A stretch of DNA of 14,944 bases from Sphaerosporella brunnea (Eukaryota > Ascomycota > Pezizomycetes > Pezizales > Pyronemataceae): assembly GCA_008704415.1 (NCBI GenBank), contig VXIS01000579.1, positions 1 through 14,944 on the forward strand. The letters run 5' to 3'. A program made the translations under genes and the position numbers. Below the pieces are notes generated by a model that worked only from the letters and a program-made list of their open reading frames with translations, had not been told where the DNA came from and ran no database searches. Of this stretch, positions 1 through 7,190 are shown piece by piece (within the stretch, counting starts at the first letter, position 1; each line of letters begins with the position of its first letter).

Positions 1-7
1 GTGATGG

Positions 8-492
8 TTATGATGAGGGCAATCCCGAATGGAGCTGCCAAGATTTGGAATGCGCAATCGCGGAAGTACAGTGATTTGGGTCGACGGTGCAGGAGACACA
101 GAGCAGCTGCCACCCTTGACGGAGCGTCACCTGGACCGCCATCAGAACGTCTGCATGTCCGTTGCCAGCTAACAAAGGGCTCGAAAAGGGTTGGCTGGTG
201 GCTAAACTTGCATTCATTCTTCGAACCAGAGCCTTCGCGGCGGCAATCGGGTTGCCGGTCACGCGAAACATCCCGTGTCCACGGAAAGACTGTGTTCCTT
301 CTCCACCACCACATCAGCGACCTGGGCAATGTCCAGGCCCGCTCGCAAAAGGTACACACGGAGGAATGAATGACGGCCATACAAGCCGCTGCGGCCAGCT
401 AAAGAGTTTCGGTAGGGGTGGCCGTAGGGAGGTTTTGGTACCTTAGGACCGCCCTGAAGGGCTATCTCAATGGAGTCAATAAGAAGGCAGAG
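8..492 (-). pseudogene. Left-edge broken coding stretch in two frames, unknown family
   Basis: I do not recognise this protein. On the minus strand a frame is open for 77 codons (492-262) with no ATG, starting directly after a TAG. It has good codon texture and includes PPYGHPYRNSLAGR and GLDIAQVADVVVEKEH. It stops at TGA (261-259), and a second minus frame (ATG at 271, stop at 8-10) takes over with MFRVTGNPIAAAKALVRR. The change of frame around 270-310 suggests a frameshifted gene. A competing plus-strand frame is open from the window edge to 369, in register with the antisense, so the strand is not certain. No intron was found that joins the two minus frames. Confidence 0.25.
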
Positions 493-495
493 CTA

Positions 496-1600
496 AGCGA
501 TGACGGCCAGGGTTTACCTGGGGCAAAAGGTAAAGAAGGTATTCGGTGGATAGAGCGATTCAATGACATGGCGATCCTACCAAGGGCACCTCAAATGGAG
601 GAAACGGGCTTGCAATGCTTGCGGCACATGTAAATAACAGTCAACAGCTCACCGTGCGACCAACAAACTGCCGCCACATGTGGAGAGTTCAAGCACATCA
701 TCTCACAAAACTGGCATGCGAGGTCAGCCATGGCTCAAGAGCAGTTCCCCCTGGACATGCATCTAACGGGACGATCTCCAACAATGAAAACATAAATTGA
801 GCCACCGTTCATTGGGGTAAATAAGAGGAAAAGCGGTGGAACACCTCGTTGTCGCTGACGCTGCTGCGTCGGGCGCACGCACGAAGAAAGCCACTGCCAC
901 TGTAAAACGTGAAAACGATCGTCTCAAGCTGCTACAGATGGTGACAAAACACCCCCGAGATCCAGGCGCAGGCAGAAGAAGGTACCAGAGAACTTGCGAT
1001 AGGATGATGAACCAAGCTGACCAAATGCAGGCAGAAGGCCACAGCTGACACCGTCTCAAACGTGCGACAACACCGCGGTGACGGAGCAGGAGGGTGTCGA
1101 TAACACGCTCTCCAATATTCGCCAGCAAAGACAGACATGAATCTGTCTCATCAATCATGCTCTGCAAGGTGCGTCCTACAAACGCCATCAAGCACGTGGT
1201 TAAGGTTGAATAGCAGGGGAATGGTTGCGGGAAACTTCGAATCAAATGAACACCGTTTTGTTTTACATGATTCTGAAGTCTTCGTAGAACGGCTTGTTGT
1301 GTGTTCCTCTGACCAGCAGTCCCTGCTTGATTCTAAACGAATGAAACCGCGGACTCAACATGGATTGCGGCACAGTAAAAGATGACTGCCCGCGCGATGC
1401 AGAGCGACTGTGACATTATTGCGCTTGGTACGTACAAAACCGCGTCGCAGCAACGATGGTATGATGTCGGTATTCTGTGGATTTGTTTACCTTTCTTTGC
1501 TACGTCGTTTCGAGTCGTCTAGCATTCGCAAGGCGGACTGTGTACGTCTGACGACCATCATTTCTCGTGGTATTTATCAAGTTTGGTACGACTGCTAGGA
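496..1600. other. Stretch with no assignable gene
   Basis: Several 60-160 codon frames exist on both strands, but none has a recognisable domain, intron signals or a supported start. The best looking are a plus frame at 418-633 (GIRWIERFNDMAILPR) and a Lys/Arg-rich plus frame at 836-1048 (VKRENDRLKLLQM), which breaks at TGA. A chance origin is quite possible. No repeat or RNA gene was seen. Confidence 0.4.
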
Positions 1601-1604
1601 ATCA

Positions 1605-2016
1605 CGGCGAGAGGAAGGGCCATGGCAGCTATCGTTTCCAAATCCAGAAGGGCTGTTGGCTGTGGAAGCGCACAGGTGAGACATGGATCTTGAGACGGGT
1701 TCCTGCAGTCGGATGGTGGCTCACAACGCGCGCACCTGTGAAAAGCCACGTTGTGCGTTTGGTTTGTCGTTCCTGACTTTGCGAGCAGGGCGATGTGCGG
1801 TTTTGTGGGGTGCGGCGACGACGCGCGTGATAGCCTCATCAACCGTGGCGGTGACTTCGGCCATCGAGTTAAAGCCTAAAACGGCACCGGGCGCACGCCA
1901 TTCAGGGCACCCGAACACACGTCATCACGTACGAAAATCACCTTTTGCGCTCTGGTGAACCGCGTGGACCTGGCTGTCAGCGCATTCGATGTGTTTTCAG
2001 CTTCACCAAGAGGGAG
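1605..2016 (-). pseudogene. Degenerate coding-like continuation downstream of the 2280-2017 model
   Basis: After the TAG at 2019-2017 the same minus frame stays open (LPLGEAENTSNALTAR, then TRAQKVIF). It meets GTACGT at about 1933, and a possible 57-nt intron ends in TTTTAG. Beyond it two frames compete. One gives MAEVTATVDEAITRVV from an ATG at 1864. The other contains a Cys cluster of the form CxxC-x5-C-x7-CxxC, which resembles part of a Zn2Cys6 domain but lacks the sixth Cys and the basic residues. I cannot choose between them. It reads as a decayed gene, or as exons whose splicing I cannot resolve. Confidence 0.22.
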
Positions 2017-2280
2017 CTAACTGGCGGAGTTTTGTGACAATCCAGCTGCGGGAGAGGTGCCACCCGCCGACCCACGGCAGCTGGAACCGGACTCATCCTG
2101 TCTTGCATGTGGAGGGTGAGAGGGTTAGTGGGCCCCGTCCTTCCGGGATCCAGCCCATACGTCTGGAGGTGCATAGATTTCGGTTGCATTCAAAGAGACA
2201 GCAGCTTTGTGGCAGCGAGTTGGATGCACACTGGCGCCTGCAAGGGCGGATGGAATGCCTTTGTTCGTCCGAGCCATCAT
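2017..2280 (-). CDS. Possible two-exon gene for a 66-residue protein of unknown function
   Basis: The predicted exon 1 is 2280-2161 (40 codons from MMARTNKG to NATEIYAPPD) and exon 2 is 2097-2017, ending at TAG. The 63-nt intron (2160-2098) has a GTATGG donor, a consensus CACTAAC branch site and a CAG acceptor. Splicing is phase 0 and removes an in-frame TAA that lies inside the branch site, as expected of a real intron. The C-terminal part is Gly/Ser/Ala-rich (GSSCRGSAGGTSPAAG). There is no signal peptide or known domain. The start is the first ATG of a tandem ATG ATG pair. The reading frame continues beyond the stop, so the gene may be a truncated remnant. Confidence 0.33.
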
Positions 2281-2305
2281 TTCCTCGGGGCTGTTGTTGT
2301 CCGGC

Positions 2306-2319
2306 AGGGTTAGGGTTAG
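2306..2319 (+). repeat. Short telomere-like TTAGGG tract
   Basis: The sequence agggttagggttag is about 2.3 copies of the TTAGGG telomere repeat used by most filamentous fungi. It lies about 120 bp upstream of a LINE 3' tail. It is too short to prove an interstitial telomere; it also falls in the 5' flank of the small minus-strand gene model. Confidence 0.3.
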
Positions 2320-2429
2320 CACAGGACGGGATCAACACGTGGGCTGAACGCTCAATCTAGCGGGCGATTTCTGCTTCTTCCTGGTGTGGATGCCATTGGC
2401 CGCAGGCCCCAGCAGCGGCAATTCAGTAT

Positions 2430-2515
2430 CCCGGGAGGTAGCATAGTTTTTCTCTTTTTATGTATGTCATGGCCGCAAACGGTCGAATACATTATGATTA
2501 AAACAAAACAAACAA
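2430..2515 (+). mobile_element. LINE 3'-terminal fragment (tail only)
   Basis: From about 2430 the plus strand matches the minus-strand 3' end of the LINE at 13070-13680. Shared features are a T-rich run, the block atgtcatgg, gcaaacggtcgaatac (with a few substitutions) and tatgattaaaacaaa. About 38 of 43 bases agree over the core. An A-rich (AAAAC)n-like tail follows, as expected for target-primed insertion. No RT coding sequence precedes it, so this is an extreme 5' truncation. It sits just past the end of the minus-strand coiled-coil pseudogene. Confidence 0.6.
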
Positions 2516-2651
2516 CCCGTTTTGTTTGCAAAAAAATGAGTCTTAACGATCTGAAAAGCTCAGTTTGCAACAGCCCGCCTTTGTACATGACGCGCACCGT
2601 TTTGCCCGCATGGTATGGAAAAACAACTCCAACCAATTGCTTTAGACGCGA

Positions 2652-3190
2652 GTGGTGAGAGTCCATGACCTCCTCCATGTACGCTTCCCTTCAGGTATGC
2701 ATCAGTACTGTTGTTCCAAACGCTGCAAGCGGGGGTACTTACTCCTCTCCATTTCCGCGTCTTTCTCCCTCAACCTCTCTCTCAATCTCCGGATCTCGGC
2801 AACTTTGGTGTGTTGCAGTCGCGTCACCTTCCGCGCCAGCCTCTTCAATTGTTCGGGCGTCGACGAAAATACTTTCGCTCAGCCCGAAAGGGCTTTTCTT
2901 TCACAATGTTCAGCCAACGTTTGTCTCAGCTTAATTGCAGAAGTCTAACGTACTTGGATCGGCGCCAGGTTCGTCGTCAGAAATCCACTCTTCCTCCGGT
3001 TTGCTGCGAGTTTTGGCAAACCCGGACGTTGCGTTTGGGAGTCGAGGCCGTGAAACGACGGGGAGAAGGGCGACAACGCGGCATCGTCGGGCTCGTTAGA
3101 TCTACGATGTCTGGCCTTTTCAACATTGTGGCGGGTGCCGGTGCTGCGTCTTGTCGTTGATCTGAAACTTCTATGTTCCATCTATTCGTG
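2652..3190 (-). pseudogene. Frameshifted copy of the SIM/NLS gene with a C-terminal coiled coil
   Basis: This is repeat unit 1, homologous to the gene at 3995-3202. It encodes KRPDIVDLTSPT (SUMO-interaction-like core IVDLT), TPKRNVR, then, after a one-base insertion near 3030, EEEWISDDEP. A 56-nt intron-like block (2953-2898, GTACGT to AAG) sits at the same place as in unit 2. Two further small indels separate it from an open frame at 2878-2705 that begins AKVFSSTPEQ. This frame continues as a coiled coil with hydrophobic heptad positions (LKRLARKVTRLQ, then KVAEIRRLRERLREK), ending at TGA 2704-2702. A shifted frame from 2690 (AYMEEVMDSHHSRLKQL) looks like further C-terminal sequence. At least three frameshifts make it non-functional as it stands. 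The intact parent would be a nuclear, possibly SUMO-binding coiled-coil protein; that role is inferred. Confidence 0.5.
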
Positions 3191-4040
3191 GGCTTGTAGC
3201 CTCACCTTCCCTCACCTGAACAGTGCCTCACAGGTAAGCACTCTATACCTACCAGCATCTTTTCAGGCTTTTCAGCTCGGGACAGGCTGGGAGTGCCACA
3301 GGCCCCGCAAACCATAGTGGCTGCGGTTGAAATATCAAGATTGAATTGTTCAGGCGTTGACAAAACACTTTCGCTCGGACGAAACGGGTTTTCTTTCACA
3401 ATGGTCAGCAAACGTTTGTCTCAGCTGAATTGCAGAAGTCTAACATACTTGGATCGGCGCCATATGGTTCGTCGTCAGAAATCCAGTCTTCCTGCGGTTT
3501 GCTGCGACCTGTGGCAAACCGGATTTTGCGTTTGGGAGTTGGGGCCGTGAAACGACGGGGAGAATGGCGACAACGCCGCGGCGTGGGGCTCGTCACATCT
3601 ACGATCTCTGGCCTTTTGAACGTTGTAGCGGGTGCCGGTGCTGAGTCTTGTCGTTGATCTGAAACCTCTGCGTTCCATCTGTTCGGTAGGCTTGTAACCT
3701 CACCAAAACAGTGCCTCACAGGTAAGCACTCTATTCCTTTCAAGACAAAGTGCCAAGAAATCCAGTCTTCCTGCGGTTCGCTGCAACTTTTGGCAAACCG
3801 GACTTTGCGTTTGGGAGTTGGGACCGTGAAACGACGGGGAGAATGGCGACAACTCGGCGGCGTCTGGCTCGTCAGATCTACGATCTCTGGCCTTTTCAAC
3901 CTTGTGGCGGGTGCCGGTGCTGAGTCTTGTCGTCGATCTGAAACCTCTACGTTCCATCTCTTCGGGACGCTTGTAACCTCACCCTTCTTCGGCATAAACG
4001 TCAACACCGTCAGGTTTCCTCACTGAGAAGCACTCGACAT
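2846..4040. repeat. Three partial tandem copies of one gene module
   Basis: Unit 1 covers about 2846-3250, unit 2 about 3343-3740 and unit 3 about 3756-4040. Units 1 and 2 align from caattgttc(g/a)ggcgt through tttcacaatg, cttggatcggcgcca, gtgaaacgacggggaga and cacaggtaagcactct. Unit 3 lacks about the first 134 bp and abuts unit 2 directly. A non-repeated spacer (3251-3342) separates units 1 and 2. Divergence is by substitutions, single-base indels and a 3-bp change in the acidic box. Because translated motifs are better conserved than the spacer, the copies were probably duplicated as coding DNA. Confidence 0.8.
3202..3995 (-). CDS. Spliced gene for a predicted nuclear protein with duplicated SIM/NLS modules
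   Basis: The predicted exon 1 is 3995-3449 and exon 2 is 3392-3202, about 245 residues. The intron (3448-3393, 56 nt) has a perfect GTATGT donor, a TTGCTGACC branch and an AAG acceptor, which is less usual than YAG. Splicing joins GADP to KNPFRPSESVLSTPEQ in frame. Exon 1 spans two repeat units read in the same frame. Each has EVSD(R/Q)RQDSAPAPAT, a SUMO-interaction-like core (PEIVDLTS or PEIVDVTS), RHSPRRFT and a basic TPKRK(V/I)RFA motif resembling a nuclear-localisation signal, then PQEDWIS. Only the second has the acidic ISDDEPYGADP box. Exon 2 has a CGAC pair but no recognised domain, and lacks the coiled coil that follows STPEQ in unit 1. ATG 3995 is the first ATG of the open frame; an upstream TTG (4007) is less likely. 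Nuclear SUMO-linked function is inferred from short motifs only. A duplicated pseudogene is the alternative. Confidence 0.45.
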
Positions 4041-4300
4041 GCATTTTGACGTGCCACACGATAACGTGCCGTGCTGGTGATGCGGGGGACTGAATCGAGA
4101 GAGACGAGAGTAGGGCGCTTGCCTCCGTGTGGCAGGCTCTGCTCCAACTTGGGGTTATCGAGAGAGGGACAGACAGGACCGTGCAGATGGGCTCGGGGTT
4201 CTTTCCAGCCGCGCCGCATAGGCGCGTAGAAACACAAGTTGGATTCGCAGCCGCAACGATGCCCCGGGTGCTGTTCATCGAGCTTCACTGACGATCACGC
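4041..4300. other. Upstream flank of the repeated gene, no gene seen
   Basis: The minus frames here (up to 99 codons) have no domain. One of them runs into unit 3 as ECFSVRKPDG, matching ECLPVRHC at the unit 2 boundary, so the repeat homology may extend slightly beyond 4040. No promoter motif is clear. Confidence 0.35.
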
Positions 4301-4531
4301 ATGAGTCACACAGCCGTCGCGTTAAAAAAGAAATTTGGCGATTTGAGCACCCCATGTGTGGCAGCACTAGGGTGTGCACGCGACTTTTCCGGTATTATTG
4401 CTGCTCTCGACATCAGCCGGCTGGATGAAGCCGCTCGGCGGCCCAGCCCAGGCTGTTTGGGCCTGCTAGTGTCAACACTGGATACGCACGGAGTTCGAGA
4501 CTCAGGAGTGCGAAAAGGTGTATTGCAATGA
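4301..4531 (+). CDS. Small ORF, 76 codons, hypothetical
   Basis: A complete ATG-to-TGA frame begins MSHTAVALKKKFGDLST and continues with IIAALDISRLDEAARR, a plausible amphipathic segment. There is no signal peptide, recognised domain, intron or TATA box. Its length is well within chance expectation for this base composition. It is included because it is the only clean start-to-stop frame between 4040 and 4900. Confidence 0.2.
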   Translation: MSHTAVALKKKFGDLSTPCVAALGCARDFSGIIAALDISRLDEAARRPSPGCLGLLVSTLDTHGVRDSGVRKGVLQ

Positions 4532-4539
4532 AACTATTG

Positions 4540-4938
4540 CGATGAAACACGAAGGTTCAGTATTGAGTAAAGGAAACGAGAGAGAAACAACACCACGGAA
4601 GACTCAAAAACAGCGAAAAATCGCTCGTGCTTAAGTCGCTCGGTGATGGAGTGGAGGAGGTTCTACATTCAAATGGAACTTACAGGTCTTGATCAGGGCC
4701 CTTTAGATTGTTAGATAGGCAGCATTTATTTTCACATCCAGGTCCGAAAAACGGAGCCATATGCATACAAAAAAGGATGTCCGCGCGGCAGCACAACCAC
4801 GCCTGCGGTAGGCGTCTGGATGCGTCTGTAGCCTCTGTAGAGCGTCGTCAAGCGGGTGGGATCAAGGGATTTTCAACCGCCGACCGTCACTCGCAAGTGG
4901 TCCAAGCAACCCTACTTGCAACTAACCCTGACTTCTAA
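4540..4938. other. Stretch with no assignable gene
   Basis: Only a 76-codon plus frame at 4708-4938 (TTG start) is present, with no domain or codon-texture support. I see no repeats, RNA gene or regulatory site. Confidence 0.4.
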
Positions 4939-5133
4939 ACCTCCTCACTTGCAACACCACCCAGTTCCCCTTTTTTCTTGCCCTTGGCCCGACAACTTGC
5001 CGGTCAGCCGGATGAAGAGTCGGAAGCTGAAGAGCCTCAAGCTGAGGAGCCTCAGGCTGAGATGCCTTCTGAGGACGAATCCGAGCACGGCGATGAGTTG
5101 ACAAGCGGGGAATTTGAGTTGCGGCCAATTTGA
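4939..5133 (+). pseudogene. Acidic proline/glutamate-rich coding fragment
   Basis: A 64-codon open frame without ATG follows a TAA and ends at TGA. It starts TSSLATPPSSPFF, then has LARQLAGQPDEESEAEEPQ with an AEEPQ/AEMP pentapeptide repeat, then PSEDESEHGDELTSG. The coding DNA is itself a degenerate 15-bp repeat (gaagctgaagagcct-like). Low-complexity acidic linkers starting SSLATPP also occur in the copia remnant at 7080-6185 on the other strand, so this could be another retroelement linker. It could equally be a host exon. It runs straight into the 16-bp tandem repeat. Confidence 0.35.
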
Positions 5134-5156
5134 GTTGCGGCCAATTTGAGTTGCGG
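5111..5156 (+). repeat. 16-bp tandem repeat, about 2.9 perfect copies
   Basis: The unit aatttgagttgcggcc occurs at 5111-5126 and 5127-5142, with 14 bases of a third copy at 5143-5156 and no mismatches. Perfect identity suggests recent slippage. In the upstream acidic frame the first copy contributes EFELRPI and the second introduces the stop. Confidence 0.9.
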
Positions 5157-5640
5157 CATGGTACTCGGTTGAATGAAGGGGCATTTTGGAGGATTCACGC
5201 CGTGGGGGGGTATTCCGGTGGAACGTTTCAAAATGTGGGGTATATCAAAGGTTTGCCGATGATTGAAACCCTTAAATTCTACGTTCCAATCTTAACTTTT
5301 GGGCGCGTGGCGCGTGCATTATGCCCATCTTGAGCCGCAAGCCCGCGGGACAGTCCGACTTTGGACTGTCCCTAGACATTGCGGCAAAGGCATATGTACG
5401 TCGCAATCAGGGCGTATGGGTGTGAAACACAGCGCAGTTGCTTTCATTCAGTGCTCACCCAGAATGATAGAGCTGCACAGTCGCTCCGCAGTATCGTCGT
5501 GCAAGCTCTTCCACGGCTGCGCACCAGGATGCTAGATCTGTGTAGTCATCGACACCCGCCCACAAGCTCCCACCAATGGAGGGGAGCGAGCGAACGGAGA
5601 CAATTGCGACTCTCCAGGTCAAAGGGTTGATGTGCAGTAG
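5157..5640. other. Stretch with no assignable gene
   Basis: Overlapping plus frames of 67-83 codons have no domain or intron support. The only structure seen is the hairpin at 5347-5372. Confidence 0.4.
5347..5372. repeat. Perfect 10-bp inverted repeat (hairpin)
   Basis: The arms gggacagtcc and ggactgtccc flank a 6-base loop (gacttt). There is no following T-run, so it is not a Pol III or bacterial-type terminator. The arm resembles the GGACTGG-type dispersed repeat further right, but the homology is not established. Confidence 0.7.
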
Positions 5641-5646
5641 GGAAAT

Positions 5647-5955
5647 AAAAAAAGGTGCACGTCTATGAATGCCCGTTGCCGGGGTTACCAGCTCCACTGC
5701 GGCCTCGCTGCCTCCCGTCTCAGACCGTAATTGCAGTGGATGGTAACCGGGGCATTACAAACCAGCGTCTCTGCCTGACTACTCAGTGCAGATCCCGCTG
5801 TCGGACAACCCTGCTCACCCCGGCACACACGTGACGGGGCCCGTCAATACTGTCTCCGCAGGTGATTCCAGCCCCGCTCGAACGCGGCCGCGGCCGCATT
5901 GAGCTTAAGGTCCGGACTGCGGAGACAGGTCAGCTAACCATTGCGCCACGAAGGC
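5647..5955 (-). mobile_element. Candidate tRNA-derived SINE (Pol III unit)
   Basis: The minus strand starts gccttcg and has an A-box TGGCGCAATGG (5948-5938; 10 of 11 to TGGCNNAGTGG). A GTTCGAGCG core of a B-box lies at 5883-5875. A run of seven T, a Pol III terminator, ends a transcript of about 309 nt at 5653-5647. The start resembles a tRNA 5' half, but no 3' acceptor strand (cgaaggc) follows the B-box and no sound anticodon arm forms, so it is not a functional tRNA gene. Two foldbacks lie inside: a perfect 12-bp stem (5850-5861 with 5917-5928) enclosing the B-box, and a long imperfect stem (5668-5700 with 5733-5755). SINE origin is inferred; no second copy or target-site duplication was seen in the window. 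Confidence 0.45.
5668..5755. repeat. Long imperfect inverted repeat inside the SINE-like unit
   Basis: The left arm 5668-5700 contains aatgccc, ggttacca and tccactgc. The right arm 5733-5755 contains gcagtgga, tggtaacc and ggggcatt. Pairing gives roughly 23 bp with a 2-nt bulge and a larger bulge (gttgcc region), around a loop of about 32 nt. Confidence 0.7.
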
Positions 5956-6184
5956 GCGTGCAGTGAGCGATCCGTTTCGCCGTCCGTGAACGCACGGGGC
6001 CGCTTATACCGATGCCGGCTGACTACAATACGACGCCAAAATGGTTAGCGCGCTTCGCTTCAGCCTCCAGCAACCGCCACACCGGTACACGCCACCGTCA
6101 CCGTAAAACGCCACCGGAAAACGCCACACCAACTGCTCTATATAGGGATAGATCTAGCTTCCCATTCAAAGTGCAAAACCACTA

Positions 6185-7080
6185 TCATCCACTATAGCAC
6201 GTTTTCGATAGGTCTGATAGGCCCGGGTCTTGCCAGTTTCCTTCAGGTAGACGAAGATAGATCGTTTCGTGCAGCGTACTTCCAAGAAAGGCGGTAGGGC
6301 AGTCGAGCACAGCGACTTGCAGGTCGCGCTGCGCTGCTAGACCGAGACAGAGGCGGATAGTCGAGGCATCGATGACCGGGGAAGATATAGCATTCCTATA
6401 GAAGTCTTGTCCTTCTTTCTGAGTATAACCTTGAGCAATCAACCGAGCTTTGAACTTATCTATCTCCCCCGTGGCTTTGAACTTCTGAGAGAGAAGCCAT
6501 CTGCTGTTAACGACTGTATCCGCAGGAGGCAAAGCTTCCGGGATAAATTCCATAGCTTGGTGACTCTCGACAGCAGTGCTCTCGGTGTTAACAGCGACGG
6601 TCCATTCTTCAGCTTCGGAGGTCCTTATTGCTGCACGGTAGGTCTTCGGTCCTGGTTCAACCATGAAAGCTATAGCTGTAGCGGGAGCAAGAGCAGTACC
6701 TATAGCGGGAGCGGGAGCAGTAGCTGTGTTTGCAGCAAGGAGAACTCTGCCGGAGCGCGTGCGGGTGCTGGTCTTAGGCGGCAATATATTCATATTGATG
6801 CGCAAATTCCGTGGAACCTCAGGCTCAGGCTTAGACTCAGGTTTGGGCGCAGGCTCATGCTCGGTGTAGGGGTTGGAGCAGTCGCTCAGGACGGACTCAG
6901 TCTCAATCCATTCGCCAGGAGTGAGGCGGGGTGGCCGCTGGAGCCGGAGAGGCTACTTGAGGTGGGTCCGGGAGTTGAACAGCTGCTTCAAGCTGGAGTT
7001 GCTGACTGGCTTCATCTTGCAACTCAGACTCGGAGGTGGTTGCCGTTGCCGGGGGTGTTGCGAGGGAGGATGAGCGAGAG
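6185..7080 (-). pseudogene. Ty1/copia polyprotein remnant: integrase-RT linker and N-terminal reverse transcriptase
   Basis: The frame open at 6952-6185 has a PE-rich linker (EHEPAPKPESKPEPEVP) and KTSTRTRSGR, then the copia RT (RVT_2). RT motifs are EEWTVAVNTE, NSRWLLSQKFKATGE, KARLIAQGYTQKEGQDFY, SSPVIDASTIRLCL and LDCPTAFLGSTLHETIYLR. The D of LDCPTAFL is the first catalytic Asp. Sequence breaks off after LPEGNWQDPG, so the YVDD motif, RNase H and the 3' LTR are missing. Upstream, 7080-6915 continues in another frame (SSSLATPPATATTSESELQ to QVASPAPAATPP). The frames join near 6911-6945 only through a frameshift, and a TAG blocks the RT frame at about 6953. Gag, protease and integrase are absent: the linker begins only about 160 bp from the LTR. 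The element is dead. Confidence 0.85.
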
Positions 7081-7165
7081 TAGAAAACTCTAGTATAGGA
7101 CTCTATAGCTCAAAGAAGAATTGAGTGTTGAGCGAGAGTAGATGGTAACTCTAGAGCTCAAAGAA
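7072..7165. repeat. Degenerate direct repeat in the copia 5' internal region
   Basis: The sequence gagcgagagtaga occurs at 7072-7084 and 7130-7142, a 58-bp offset, and each is followed by an aactcta then agctcaaagaaga block. The second copy is shorter. It lies between the LTR and the surviving polyprotein. Confidence 0.65.
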
Positions 7166-7190
7166 GATCGTGAAGACGATAGAAAAGACG

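Noticed and set aside
2652..3160. Overlapping plus-strand ORFs of 89-149 codons
   Set aside because: They are antisense to the repeated gene; motif conservation between units (IVDLTS, WISDDEP) is on the minus strand.
5871..5955. Functional tRNA gene
   Set aside because: A- and B-box cores are present, but there is no 3' acceptor strand for gccttcg, the T-arm is only 4 bp and no anticodon arm has a sound loop.
6407..7093. 228-codon plus-strand ORF, the longest in the window
   Set aside because: It is antisense to the copia RT and its PE-rich linker, whose motifs are unmistakable on the minus strand. Its Gly/Ser-rich character is the complement of the low-complexity linker.
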